DNA of 64,000 nucleotides from Trichoplusia ni (lineage: Eukaryota > Arthropoda > Insecta > Lepidoptera > Noctuidae), in assembly GCF_003590095.1 (NCBI RefSeq), contig NC_039480.1, positions 8,099,328 through 8,163,327 on the forward strand, given 5' to 3'. Below the pieces are notes generated by a model that worked only from the letters and a program-made list of their open reading frames with translations, was not told the origin of the DNA and did no database searches. The translations under genes and the position numbers were made by a program. Below, one piece after another: positions 1-11,630 of this stretch; the stretch's first letter is position 1; every line of letters starts with the position of its first letter.

Positions 1-178
1 CATGTCTGTTGCCGCTAGAGCAAAAAAAATCGGGGTTATATAAGACAACTTTATTACGTCATAAATTTGTTGGTGGTGACAAAGAAATTTGACAGTGGGT
101 AGCCACAAATTTATTTACCATCAGCTTATTTGTACTGTATGATGCAAGTCCGAATCGCACTAGACTGGTTTTTAGATG
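1..178 (+). repeat. Abundant lepidopteran interspersed repeat (family D), 3' part
   Basis: CTGTTGCCGCTAGAGC at the window start and GCAAGTCCGAATCGCACTAG near 145-165 match the 3' half of a repeat seen many times here. Cut by the window start. Related 3' ends occur at about 17355-17395 (GCAAGTCCGACTCGCACTTG). Confidence 0.5.
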
Positions 179-523
179 TCTATATCCTTAAATGGGCCTA
201 TAAGCCTGGTTAAGTTAATTATAAGTAAAATTCAGTTATCCATTGTTCTCGAGTCATTGTCTTTGGCTTAGATATTGCATAAAATCTTTCCTGTAACAGA
301 TTACTGTAATTTCCCGCCTTCCTGAGCAGTGATTAATTGCAGTATTTTAATAAGGTGGCTGCTTAACTCATTTTAAACCTTAATTTAAATACCAAAGTTA
401 TAACATTGTACCTGGAACATTTTATCCTTAACCGTAAATTACTTGTTACGTAGTTTTATTAAAAGCCGTAATTATTCGTGTTTTGATATTTAGATTTATT
501 ACAATTAGCATAAAAGATACTTA

Positions 524-788
524 TCTATATACTTATACTAATATATAAAGCTGAAGAGTTTGTTTGTTTGTTTGTTTGAACGCGCTAATCTCAGGAACTA
601 CTGGTCCAAATTGAAAAATTCTTTTTGTGTTGAATAGACCATTCATCGAGGAAGGCTTTAGACTATAAACCATCACGCTGCGACTAATAGGAGCGAAGAT
701 ACAATGGAAAATGTGAAAAATTCAGGGCAGGTATAAATGATAACTTATATCTTCTACCCACGGGGACGAAGTCGCGGGCAGCAGCTAG
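524..788 (+). mobile_element. Non-autonomous Helitron, family 1, copy 1
   Basis: Starts TC after an A (523), includes TAATATATAAAGCTGAAGAG and a (GTTT) run, and ends GCAGCAGCTAG followed by T (789). TC and CTAG ends inserted between A and T, with a short GC-rich imperfect stem (CCCACG...CGCGGG) just before the 3' end, are Helitron hallmarks. Copies at 11189-11421 and 16902-17171 share the whole length. No Rep/helicase coding is present. Confidence 0.82.
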
Positions 789-958
789 TGTTTCTTTATA
801 ATCTCTTGTTAATGCAACCTATGAATTTTATACAACTTAATTTCATGGTTAATTATACGTAATTAGCCATTTTTAAATAATCGTTGCTTGATCTCATACG
901 TTAAGTAAAATTTTTATTTATACATCATCATTCCCCCCCTGCCCTTATCCCAATTATT

Positions 959-1111
959 TTATTTGGGGTCGGCGCAACATGTCATCTTCTTCCATACCTT
1001 CCTATCGGCCGTCATCTCACTAGAAACACTCTTTACGGCCATATCGTCTTTCACACAATCCATCCATCGTTTCTTTGGTCGTCCTCTTCCTCTATATCCA
1101 TCCACATCCAT
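959..1111 (-). pseudogene. Non-LTR retrotransposon reverse transcriptase, C-terminal remnant
   Basis: On the minus strand from ATG at 1109-1111 the frame reads MDVDGYRGRGRPKKRWMDCV, then KDDMAVKSVSSEMTADR, VWKKMTCCADPK and a stop (959-961). The RGRPKxRWxDxxxxD block followed by R..W.....CADP is the recognisable C-terminal tail of RTE-like LINE reverse transcriptases. Only this end remains, as usual for 5'-truncated LINE copies. Confidence 0.75.
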
Positions 1112-3170
1112 GCTTAACCTTACCTTAAATAATGAAGATATAAGATAGCTTAAGCAAAAATTAGAATCTGTAAAAGAGGTACATAACCTTTCTGTCTGGA
1201 ATCTCTATGGTTAAAAATATATCATGCGTACACTATAATGCTGAAATTTTCATCTTTAATCTCAGCTTAGTAAGCTTTTCTCACTAAGCTTACGTGTATC
1301 TTCAATATATTATTATTTTTTATGAATATAGAATCTATTTTGAATGAAAGAACGTATTTTCTTTTATTTAAAATAGATTTGCTAAATGCTTACTTTACTT
1401 CAAAGCCTAGTTTATATAGTTTATTTTGAAGATCTTTATCAATTGTGAAATATTGAATATTAGGTTGTTTTAGTTGTAGTTGTTTACAGTATGAAAATAT
1501 TTTTAGACGAATACTACTTTTGAAAAGCAATTCCAAATGAAAAACACTTTAAAAAAATACTGATAGTGTGGAGTAAGTTTTAGAACTGTCTATGGTTGTA
1601 ACATAAAGACAACCTTTTCAAAATAGGTTATTTCTTGAGAAAGTTGTTTGTTTCCATCATTAGCTCATATACGTCAGTTATTCGCCGAAACTCATTGTAC
1701 GTTGTTACCTATCGTAGCACCTATTGACGTAGCATAAATATCGTAGCAGACGTCATCAGTGCTACGCGACTACGGTACACTATTAAACTTCCCTTAGTTG
1801 ATTAGCTATAAACAATAATTGAAAGTTATTACGTATTTAATTTATGTGTACTTTTCAGATTGCAATCAATAATGGTGGTACATTGTTTGGTCATTATTTA
1901 TGCAAATTGAGGCGAGGTTGAAATAAATTATGTTTTCGTGGAACAGCATTTTATTTCGATATTTGTATTGTAATTTTATGTTACTGAGTATAGTCTTGTA
2001 TGACTAATACAGATTTTAAGTAGTAAAGAATAAGTCAAATAGTTTTAAAATTACAAGGCCAACGTTCAAACTGCTTTAATCGAACTCAAACTACATTTTT
2101 TTTTTAATAAAATATGAAAAAAAAACTAGAACAAATTCAGAGACCTCCAGAAAAACAAATCTTCAATAGAACTTGGTTATATAAAATCCTCTCACAGGAG
2201 TATTAGCTCAAGCTGGTGCGGCGTGAGCTCAAAGAGCCAACAATACCACCAACTCTAAGAGTCCGACTGTCGCCATAGTGAAAACGAGACAGCGCTCTAC
2301 ATGATCTAGAGCAGCCTCTCTTTCCCATAACTGCAATATTATTACTTCAAGAGATGGTAGGCACTCTAGCTGAAATGCTCGGTTCTCGGCTCTCGATGTT
2401 CGGCCTTCATCCTCTTTCATGAGATTTATTGCCCGGATCAGAGGTAACGCTTTACACTTCCCACCACTTATATTGGCACGATATATTCTGTATGAAGTAA
2501 TAGTATATTATTTTTGTTTATAAATTACCACAAGCTTTATAATAACCATTTGAAATTGTTCCGGACCGATCCCTAAATAGGCATACCAAGATGAAAAGTG
2601 AAATAAAAACTCATATGAAAAGCTGCTTTTAAAGCATCTAACTCTATTATAGGTACTAGCAACTCCTTAACAAACACGTTAACACGTAACACTCCAAAAC
2701 AACTCCGTGCAACGAATTTAAAATAAAATTATGCAATAATTTTCGATAACAATAAATGTACTGCTTATTGTTTCAGACTTCTCAATAAGCTGAATCAATT
2801 TATTTGTCCCGGAGTATACAGTGACGTCACAATGTGTTGCGGCGATACAAGTGTGATGTTACATAATGAGGGCCGGTGGAGTGTCACTTTAGCTTTCATC
2901 TAAACCGCGGTGAGGACACGGCCTGAAATATGAGACCTTTTCAAAGATCCCGAAACAAATTACTAGGATTTCGTCTATTCGTGAGTATCTATATTTTAAG
3001 TTGTTAAAGATATTCAAATTGTTTTACAGTTCCGTACCTCGACAGGAAAAAGGAAGCCTTATAGGATTATTTTGTTAGCCTTGAGCCTTTTTCTCAGGAA
3101 TGCGTAAAAATAATATAGATCCATCCTATAATATAAATCTTGAACGTTTACTGTTTGATTTTACTGTTAT
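1112..3170. other. No gene recognised
   Basis: AT-rich. A CGTAGC motif cluster lies at about 1713-1776. The minus-strand frame at 2229-2420 (63 residues, rich in Glu and Leu) has no recognisable domain and its GC is higher than the surroundings; a decayed repeat or short lost exon cannot be excluded. Confidence 0.6.
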
Positions 3171-3443
3171 CTAGCTGACCCAGCAAACGTTGTTTTTCCC
3201 AATAAATTATTTCTAAGTTGTATGTATTTTTAATGCTACATTAAAAAAAAATAAAAAAAATCGTCCAAAAAATAAAATAATATTTTTTAGTGTGAGCTGA
3301 ACCCTTAAAACTTGATGTTAGTCGATTCTCAGATCTACTGAATACACATATAAAATTTGGTAAAAATCCGTAAAGCCGTTTCGGAGGAGTACGGTAACTA
3401 ACATCGTGACATGGGAATTTTATATTTACTGTATATATTTTAT
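3171..3443 (-). mobile_element. Non-autonomous Helitron-like element, family 2, copy 1
   Basis: Read on the minus strand it ends GCTGGGTCAGCTAG (CTAG at 3171-3174). The other end holds ACTCCTCCGAAACGGC and an AATTCCCATGTC motif. The same blocks, in the same order, occur at 13375-13570 and 35785-35984. The 5' boundary is approximate. Some of these motifs also resemble RTE-type LINE 3' ends, so the class is likely but not proven. Confidence 0.6.
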
Positions 3444-4215
3444 AGTTCAAATGCGGTTTTATTTCCACAAATCAAAAGTTTGTGTCAGGTAAATAAGAAT
3501 AAAATACATAAAAATACCATGAAGTTATTTTCAGACGCTACTTCATCCCGTTTAGGAATGTCTAAAATTCAGCTAAACGAGTGCGTTGCGCCGTGGAACC
3601 TGACCCCGGTAACCCAATTACTGAGAAAACCGATGTCTCAAGGTTTGCCACCGTTGTCAAACTTTTAAGGACTTTATACAAGAATAGACAATAAGAAAAT
3701 ACGGGAAGAAATTTGTATATTGCATAGATTTTATTGAAAATTCCTGATATTTGGAACAAAGAAATTCATATAAAGAAGAGATCAAAAACAGCAACATTTT
3801 GTCTGGGCAGAGAATGATATTAAACAATAGAAATATACATACTATTGATGTATCGAGAGTTGCGAAAAACTAGTTGACTAATAGCAGAGAAGTTAAAAGG
3901 GTAAGTCGTGAAAACACCATTACTTCGACGTAGCTTTGGATTTACATTTCTTGCAAACACTGGTCTAGGTAAACCAGTTCATATCTCAACTACATTTTCT
4001 CAAAACGGTTATTTAACAAAATGAAACTTAGGAATACTAAAAATATCGAATTCCAGTATTTAGATTGTTTACAAAACTATTAAACGTAACACCCTCGTTT
4101 GCTAGATACTAAATGCATTATTTTTAAAGGAACAGATTTTTATATTAAAAAGAAGTCACATTATTCTTTCAATACTTGTACACTGTTGCCTATTTTTATC
4201 ATTTATTTATCCTTT

Positions 4216-4300
4216 CGCAGGTCATCTGGAAGAGATTTCTTAAGAAATAAGCAGTACCTTTGTACACCTCTTTCGTATCATGTGTTATTTTAAGATTTTT
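4216..4300 (+). repeat. LINE 3'-UTR-like fragment
   Basis: TCATCTGGAAGAGATTTCTT, AAGAAATAAGCAGTACCTTT and GTACACC resemble the 3' segment (CATCTGGAAGAGATCGC...GATAAG..) of common insect LINEs. Recognised from memory of the pattern; no second copy in this window. Confidence 0.4.
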
Positions 4301-7039
4301 TGTGTACATAAATGGTAAATAAGAAGAGGTAAAAGAAACATTTTCACAAACAATATTGCTTTTTATAAAAAAACTTTACACTAAGAATATCATGGAAAAT
4401 GTTTTAAATAAAATGTTTTATTAATAATCTTATTCTCATCTGTTTTTCAGATCGAATCAGAAAATAAAGCGAATAAAAAGAATTTTGTTCAAAAAGCCTT
4501 GTCTAAAACAATCTGCCGGCTTCTTTTGTTCACACAGCCCAGAGCGAGGAATACCACAATAAATATTTCTGAAGAAGTTAATGTCTCCAAATGGATCACA
4601 TTCGTTCTAACCCAGCCAATATCTGAGATTACGTCTATTGACACGATTCGTACTGATTGAGGTATATGTAATCCAATTTATTCATTAAATTGAACAATAT
4701 TAATTAAATTAAACTGAATAATCAATTGAAGCCAGATAATTAGTTTGCCAAGTATTCATAGCTCGACATCACTCGATTTGGAGACAATTGAATTTGTGTA
4801 TTTAAATTAACCTTTAGATGACATTCTGGGAATGGGCTTCCAATTTTGGTTAAAGTACGAGTATTTATGTAAATGAAAGGCATTGTACTATAACCAATAC
4901 TTGAGAAAACTGCACAATCAAAATGTATACACGAGTAAAAATGATTCAAACATCTTAAATGAAAACTAGTGACGTGCCAGTAGGACTCCTCAAACTGAAG
5001 GTTTTGTAAAAGTAAGTTAAAGAAAAACGAATTAACAAGTTGCTCACCCATCAGACTTAACGCACAATGGGCCGACTTGGAGCCTACGTGCGGGAATAGG
5101 GAGCGAGCCACCACCCATCAGACTTATGGCCGTACCAACAGTTACTCTATCTTGACTTTTATGACTTGTTTTTATACCCGCAATAGAAATACATCCGTGC
5201 AACTGTTCGTTTCAACTATCTAACTATGACGGTTCTGAAAGTATATTCTAGTGGCAGACGGATAAGCATACAACGTCAGCCTTAATAATAATCTTCCGTT
5301 TTTACACCACTTTAGGTTAAGGTTAGTCAGATAGGAAAAGTCGACTCCAGTTCTCAAAGGAGACTTGTAAAAATGTTGATAGATATTACTTACTAAATAC
5401 GTATTTATGATTCCATTTCCTCCATTTTATTGATTGAACGAAGCTCTAACAAAACAATTATTTATATGAGTTTCTTTCATACTCAGTTTCTACTACAATT
5501 TATAACTCCATACAATGAATTGTAGAGCACCTTTTATCCTATGGACAAAATGAAAAAAATTATATGCCTTGTATATTCTACAAATAAAGTAAGGCAAAGG
5601 ATTAAAATTTTAATTCCAGGCCCTGCTATTGAGGATTTTGTTTATGAAGAGAATAAGTTATTATTTTCGAATACAATACTTTTTTAATCAGGCATTACTT
5701 TGCCGAGAGTCATCAGGGAGAAAACATAGACTGATTAAAAACAATCCATTCTTCGAATCCAATCAATAATTTCGAGAGATTTATTCCCGTGATCGATTTC
5801 AGGTTTATTTAGGCCGACAAAATTGCGCAGTCGTAATACATTGCGGAGTCACACAGTTCTGGTGTCAAAAGTGATATATCATTGCCGGCTATGTATGGCA
5901 CCTCGAACTAATTCTCACCTCAACTCAATGTAGCGTTGATTTCAAATGGCGCTTTTGCAGTGCGATTGATTTAGACGAAATGTCTGTTATTTGTCGAATC
6001 TCGCCCCAGGTAAGGCTCGTTAAGGCTAATTTACACGTAATTTCGCCTTATTTTATTAATTCGGGCCTGGTTTGAAGAATCGAGGTCTGAATTTTTATTG
6101 AAACAGTTATAATGCTTTAGATTACTATAGTAGGTACCTTTTCACCTTTTACAGGAATGGAAAAAATATTTTTATTCATATGTCTTAAATCTGGAGTTTT
6201 CTTCGTAAACAAAAGCGAGTGATTACGCGGGTTTCCTTGTTGAGGACAATTTATCTGAGCTTTAGGAATTGACCTATCTTAAGATCTAAGTTCAGTAATT
6301 ATGTCGCCTACTTGAGGAAATCATAACTTATCCATCAAACTACACATTAACTATATTAGTTACAGTAACAACAAAAAGGTAAGCGAGCCACCCATCTAAA
6401 ACCTAAGCCCAGGAAGAAAAGCTTAACCTCTTTGATCGATCATTCTGCTCGACGTATATAGCTACGAAACGCTTAAAAATTCTCTACGCAAACAAATGGC
6501 CCATTGTAAGGATATTAATATAAACGACCGACAATAAGTCATCATAAAAAAGAAAATATAATTTGTATCGTAAACGCTTAGAATAAGGTTCCGTACAAAA
6601 AGGGGATCATTTATCTTTTAATTAATCTGTATGATAATCTTCCCTTTGTAGGGAAACGAGAATTTTAAGTATTCTCATAGCGTCAGTGGATTATAATTTA
6701 TGTTGTCTAATGGAAGGACCATTAGGCTACATCTGCATAATACTAGTACAATGTACCATACGTTGGAATTTATGTTTAATAGAATAAGCGCTTTTATTTA
6801 TAGTCACGTAAGGCCTATAATTGTGTAACATTGGCTAGTGCTGGTGAGTGTACGTTAGTGGCAATTTTAATTCGAGCTCTGATCATAAAGTGATCGGTTA
6901 CGTTAACGTCCATGGTATAAAATAAAATGTCAATCTACAGTGGCTGAATACAACAAGGCATGAAAATGAATAAACTTCTCGAAAAATCTGTCAAGTGCAA
7001 GTATTCTTATAACATTTATGACCGAACTTTGCTTTTGCT

Positions 7040-7105
7040 TAACAGTTCATAAGATACAGCCCGGAGACAGCCAGGCGAACAGATGGTAACCAGACGGACA
7101 CACAG
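7040..7105 (-). repeat. Family D repeat, short reverse fragment
   Basis: AGTTCATAAGATACAGCCCG, GAGACAGCCAGGCG and ACCAGACGGACACACAGC match the central part of the reverse-orientation family D copies. Confidence 0.4.
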
Positions 7106-9324
7106 CTAAGCTTAAGTATTAGTAGCGGAACCATAAAAACAATATACCATTCCGAAGAAAAAGTAGGTGATCCAGTACAAATTTTAATCAGTTCAATTCC
7201 ATTTTAAATGGTTTATCCAATTTTCATGAACAGAACCAATATATAAAATATGATCTGGGTGTGTTTAAATTCGCTATGGCAGATAAGCCTAAGCCTTATC
7301 CAAATCAATATAATTAACTAGGAGCAAATAAAATAAAACTTTATGTACAATTCGTATTTCCATAAATATTGCTTCATAAATTCTATGAAATATTGCAATT
7401 AAAATCGTACGCAGAACCAATTATTTTACCTATAAGCGAGGTATAAAATATTGTTCTACTAAAATCCAATTAGCAGCATTCATCCAGTGTTAGGTAATTT
7501 AAAATTAGAACAATAAATTCATCCATTTTTTTTCTTAAAACTTGTATGGCGCATTACGTTGTGAAATATTTACTTTTATTACGTATTCATATTAGTTGCA
7601 CTGCCATATTTTTGGAAAATAAATATTCTCAAATCGCATGTTTAACCGTACCAAATATTGTAAAAATTTGGGATATTGCCTTTTGGCTAAAGGACGGGCA
7701 CGAATCAACGTGGTTAGTTAATTGACTATAGATATGTATGATATTAAAAAAAAAACGACAATAAAAACTAATAAAAAAAAACAATGTTGAAACTGGATCA
7801 AGATTTGAATTTCGAAAATTCACAACGAATCCGTGTCGCGTGCTACGGTCATTGCATTGAAAAATAGACGTGACTTACAAGCGAATATCACCTTTATGAG
7901 GAGAGCTTAAGAACTATTTCTGTGTACATCTATTCTTAGTAATTGAACTGTGCGGGCCAGAGCCATAACGATACGTTTAACACTTCAGTGCTTTGGAGTC
8001 TCTATGAAATATTGCAGTCGGTCGTTACAAAGAGTTTATACATTTTGTAAGCTGCCAACAGTATAAACTCGCTTCCGATACGTGTATGTATCGATAACAT
8101 TAATATTTTAAAAGAATAACGTTTGAAAGTTTTAAATCTATTCGATAGCAAACGAGTTATTTTTTCGCTTTATAATTTAAGTATTTCACTTATCAGAAAT
8201 ACTGAAACGTACTTACAAAATAGAGTCACAAATTGACGCACAGAGAAGCTGCACACAGCACAGCACAGCACAGAAATGAAATGTTAAAATGCAAAAAAAA
8301 TAAAATAAAATCTTCTTACTAATCAATTTTCTTTCATAGACGTACTCACCATGATAGCAACAAGACATTTCAACGAATTTGTTTGCGCGGAAAATTAGCA
8401 TTTTTTGGTATTTGACCATTGACTATACAACTTTAGAACGAATTACAAACCGGAACATAAAGCAATCCTTTAATAATCAGCAGAATCTTATTTGCTTAAC
8501 TCATAGCTTACCACGCAACAAAAGTAAAGGATTTGCAGCTATAATTCAATTCCAACCACTTTCAAAGCTTCTGGAAATTACATTTCACTCAAATATCTTA
8601 TTTACAAGCCGGTATTAGCTTAGTATCTAAGTACATTGCACTATGCATTATTAAAGGTATCTCAGACATACTGATACACTACGGGCCAAATGAATTGAGC
8701 CACACATTTGGACAGATGAAATTATGGTTCGTAACGTGAGATGTTATTTTTGTATAAGAATTTAAGAGTACCTAAATGTTTTAATACAGTTGCTGGTTGG
8801 GTCAATTCGTTTGAAAATGTAATATGTAAATGAAAAGGAAGGTTCTTGTTACCAATTTGTATTTTCAGGAATTCCCTTCCTAAAAGGGTATGCTAAGGTC
8901 ACGCTATTTATCTGCTTGTAGCCAGTTAGGAAGCAAAAAATCAGATGGTTACCATTAAAAAATCTATGTCCTTTATCATGAGCTGACGCTTCGGGTCTTA
9001 AACATACTTGTACGGAACCTTCAGTTTCAGATACTTTAGACGAAAATGAGGATTGTCCTAATCAAATAATGTTATGGTGCTTCAATGTTTGTGTCTTTGA
9101 GTGTAAATTGAGACAGAGGATTACATAGATTACTTTGTATTAAATATAATAGGTAACATTCTTGTTAAGGATTATTTCCCTAAACTGAATTCTTATGAGA
9201 ACAATGATCTCTGAAAACTGATACATTGCCGATGTTGAAACGAGACGCTATTACGTTCAGTACAGCGTGATATCCCGTTTTCATATATTCGTTTCTGTAG
9301 GAGCTCGTAGTATAGGCACTGATT

Positions 9325-9704
9325 CTAAATATACACGGTGATTTTTTAGTCGTCTTACAAAAGCCCAGTTCATGTATCCGACGTAAAATACCTATAGGCG
9401 CGATTATTATTTTTTTATTATCAACTAAGATAATAAGTACGAAGAAAATTAAACAAGAGAAATCAGAAATATACTCTTAAAAATGATAAAAACGCCGCCG
9501 CCCGCGCCCCTCACCATTGTTACAACGCTTGGACCGCGCTCGCAACAGAACTGGGTTTGTATAATATTGAATAAAATTTGAATTTAATTTTTTTTCAAAT
9601 CTCATAAAAACCTATTTTTTATCATGAACGTGTTCTAGTCATTGGATACATGAACTGGGCTGCTTTTGTAAGGCGACTAAAAAATCACGGTGTATATGCT
9701 GCCA
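9325..9704. mobile_element. Foldback MITE with 9-bp flanking duplication
   Basis: Inverted arms of about 52-55 bp (9329-9380 and 9643-9697) share ATATACAC, GTGATTTTTTAGTCG, CTTACAAAAG and GCCCAGTTCATGTATCC, with a 3-nt indel and few mismatches. The 380-bp element is flanked by GCACTGATT on both sides (9316-9324 and 9705-9713), consistent with a 9-bp target duplication. The interior has a GC-rich core (about 9491-9542). A 9-bp duplication would fit a Mutator-like origin; the superfamily is not established. Confidence 0.8.
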
Positions 9705-9713
9705 GCACTGATT

Positions 9714-11188
9714 ATTTTATTTATTTCGCGTTAATTAAACACATTATCTTACAGAATCAAACAAAATTTATGAGAAAACTTGTTTCTCTTTTGAAATATC
9801 CAGACAATGGAAACAAATGAAACTTAAATAACACGGTTAAGTTAACAGTGTTTCAATACTATAATATTATAAATATTAAATTAAAATAGTATTCCAATCC
9901 TTAACTTTTAATTATAGCTTAATAGTATTTTGGTAGACATCGACTAACTTTATGCGATAAGAAAATATGACGAACATTCGAATTTTGTTTTCATTTTCTT
10001 AACACCCTACTTGAAATTATAGCTATTTGAAATGTAAAATGAATACTGAATTCTTAGATTATATATTTTCGCATAATGAATGCATGAATCAAGAACAGAT
10101 TTCTAATATTTATTATATTTTCGTATGGCATAACTTGATTACTGCAAGGTACTATAAGCTGTAATTAAAAGTTAAATGATATTGCTATACACAGTTTAAT
10201 GCCCTGTCCCTGCCAATCGGCTATACGTCCAGTCAAAGATTTTAAAACAATAGTAAAATTTATTTCTTTCTTTCGTGCATATTACAACAGTGTTTTTAAA
10301 GATCAAAGTTTTGTCTTAAGTGTTTTGTCTAGGTATTTTGTATAGGCGGCAATATTAATAATTCATAAAATATTTTTTTTCTACATTACTCAAAACGGTA
10401 GGATCCACCTTCTGATAGTTACATGAAGAATTGCAAGGCATTGCCATGCATCGACACCAAACCGCGAATAACGGACATCAAATCTGTTAACGATAACCAA
10501 CAATGGTAGAAAACGAAATTCACATTGCACGTTAGCTCGGTGTTTCCCAGGGAAACGATTTACTGTACCAGCCAATACTAGACGAAGTACGGCTAAATAG
10601 GGTTAAGTAGGTAAGAATCTGATACTATCTGCTTTCTCCCATGACGGATAGTACATATACAAAAGGGCCTTGAGTATTCCCCAGCCTACCAACAAAACTT
10701 TACATTCTGGACTAACCTAGACATGTAATACCGTTAGCGAAACTTGATTCTGGCACTGAATTATCCTTTTAAACATTCAAGAAATTATACTTCTGAAAGA
10801 AATAGATAATTCAATTTACTTGTAAACTTTGAAACAGTGTAAATTATAAATGGATACGCATTTGCGAGTAAATATGAAGGATTCTTAAGTGAAATAGAAG
10901 GTTTAAAGTGAATTTATCTTGTCAAATGTAGACTCCTTAATTAGACTTGGATTTTCAGTCTTATAATATAGTCTCAGATAAGAGAACATTTAATTAATTT
11001 ATTTACCTATCCATGAGAGACAAACGGTTACATTAAATTAGAAACAGACTGCCAGCCAATTATAAGACGTCTTATAGAACCAAATTGAAATATAAGTCTT
11101 CGTTCATATTAAGAATTAAAAATAATCTTAAGGCATTTACACATTTATTCATTCATTTATATCCATTAAATGAAATAAGTAGTTGTAA
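9714..11188. other. No gene recognised
   Basis: AT-rich. The 61-residue minus frame at 10390-10575 shows no known domain. Nothing further is supported. Confidence 0.6.
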
Positions 11189-11421
11189 TCTATACTAATA
11201 TATAAAGCTGAAGAGTTTGTGTGTTTGAACGCGCTAATCTCAGGAACTACTGGTCCAAATTGAAAAATCTTTTTGTGTTTGAGGAAGGCTTTAGGCTATA
11301 AAACATCACGCTGCGACTAATAGGAGCGAAGATACAATGGAAAATGTGAAAAAAACAGGGCAGGTATAAATCATAACTTATATCTTCTACCCACGGGGAC
11401 GAAGTCGCGAGCAACAGCTAG
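11189..11421 (+). mobile_element. Non-autonomous Helitron, family 1, copy 2
   Basis: Same element as 524-788, with TC at 11189-11190 after A, and CTAG at 11418-11421 followed by T. It differs mainly by a shortened (GTTT) run and a small deletion after TTTTTGTGTT, which accounts for its shorter length. Confidence 0.82.
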
Positions 11422-11479
11422 TTTAAACATATAATATTCTTAATTATATTAAGTTAGGGCACGGGCAAACGGTAAAGGA

Positions 11480-11630
11480 AACATTGTGAGGTTTGAAAAC
11501 TGGATTTCAAATATTGGAATCTAAAATTTTCAACTCGAGCTATAGGGGTGATTAATGCTCAAAACCTTCCCTATACGGGCAAAGGACTGTACCCATCAGT
11601 GCGGCTTTATATGCTGGTAGTATATAAACC
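11480..11630 (+). mobile_element. LINE 3'-end fragment
   Basis: Contains TCAAATATTGGAATCTAAAA, ATTAATGCTCAAAACCTTCC, then GGGCAAAGGACTGTACCCAT and a TTTATATGCTGG end. The same order of blocks is found at 38484-38575 and 56385-56530. Non-coding. Confidence 0.55.

Larger units (their letters stand above)
3444..9315. other. No gene recognised
   Basis: Apart from the LINE-like scrap at 4216-4300 and the family D fragment at 7040-7105, this is AT-rich sequence. The longest frame (4740-5114, minus, 124 residues) has no recognisable motif and no coding-like composition. Confidence 0.6.

Noticed and set aside
2229..2420. 63-residue minus-strand frame with Glu/Leu-rich, coiled-coil-like start
   Set aside because: Too short and without heptad regularity; could be a decayed repeat. 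Not supported as a gene.
4740..5114. 124-residue minus-strand frame
   Set aside because: No family resemblance and no coding-like features.
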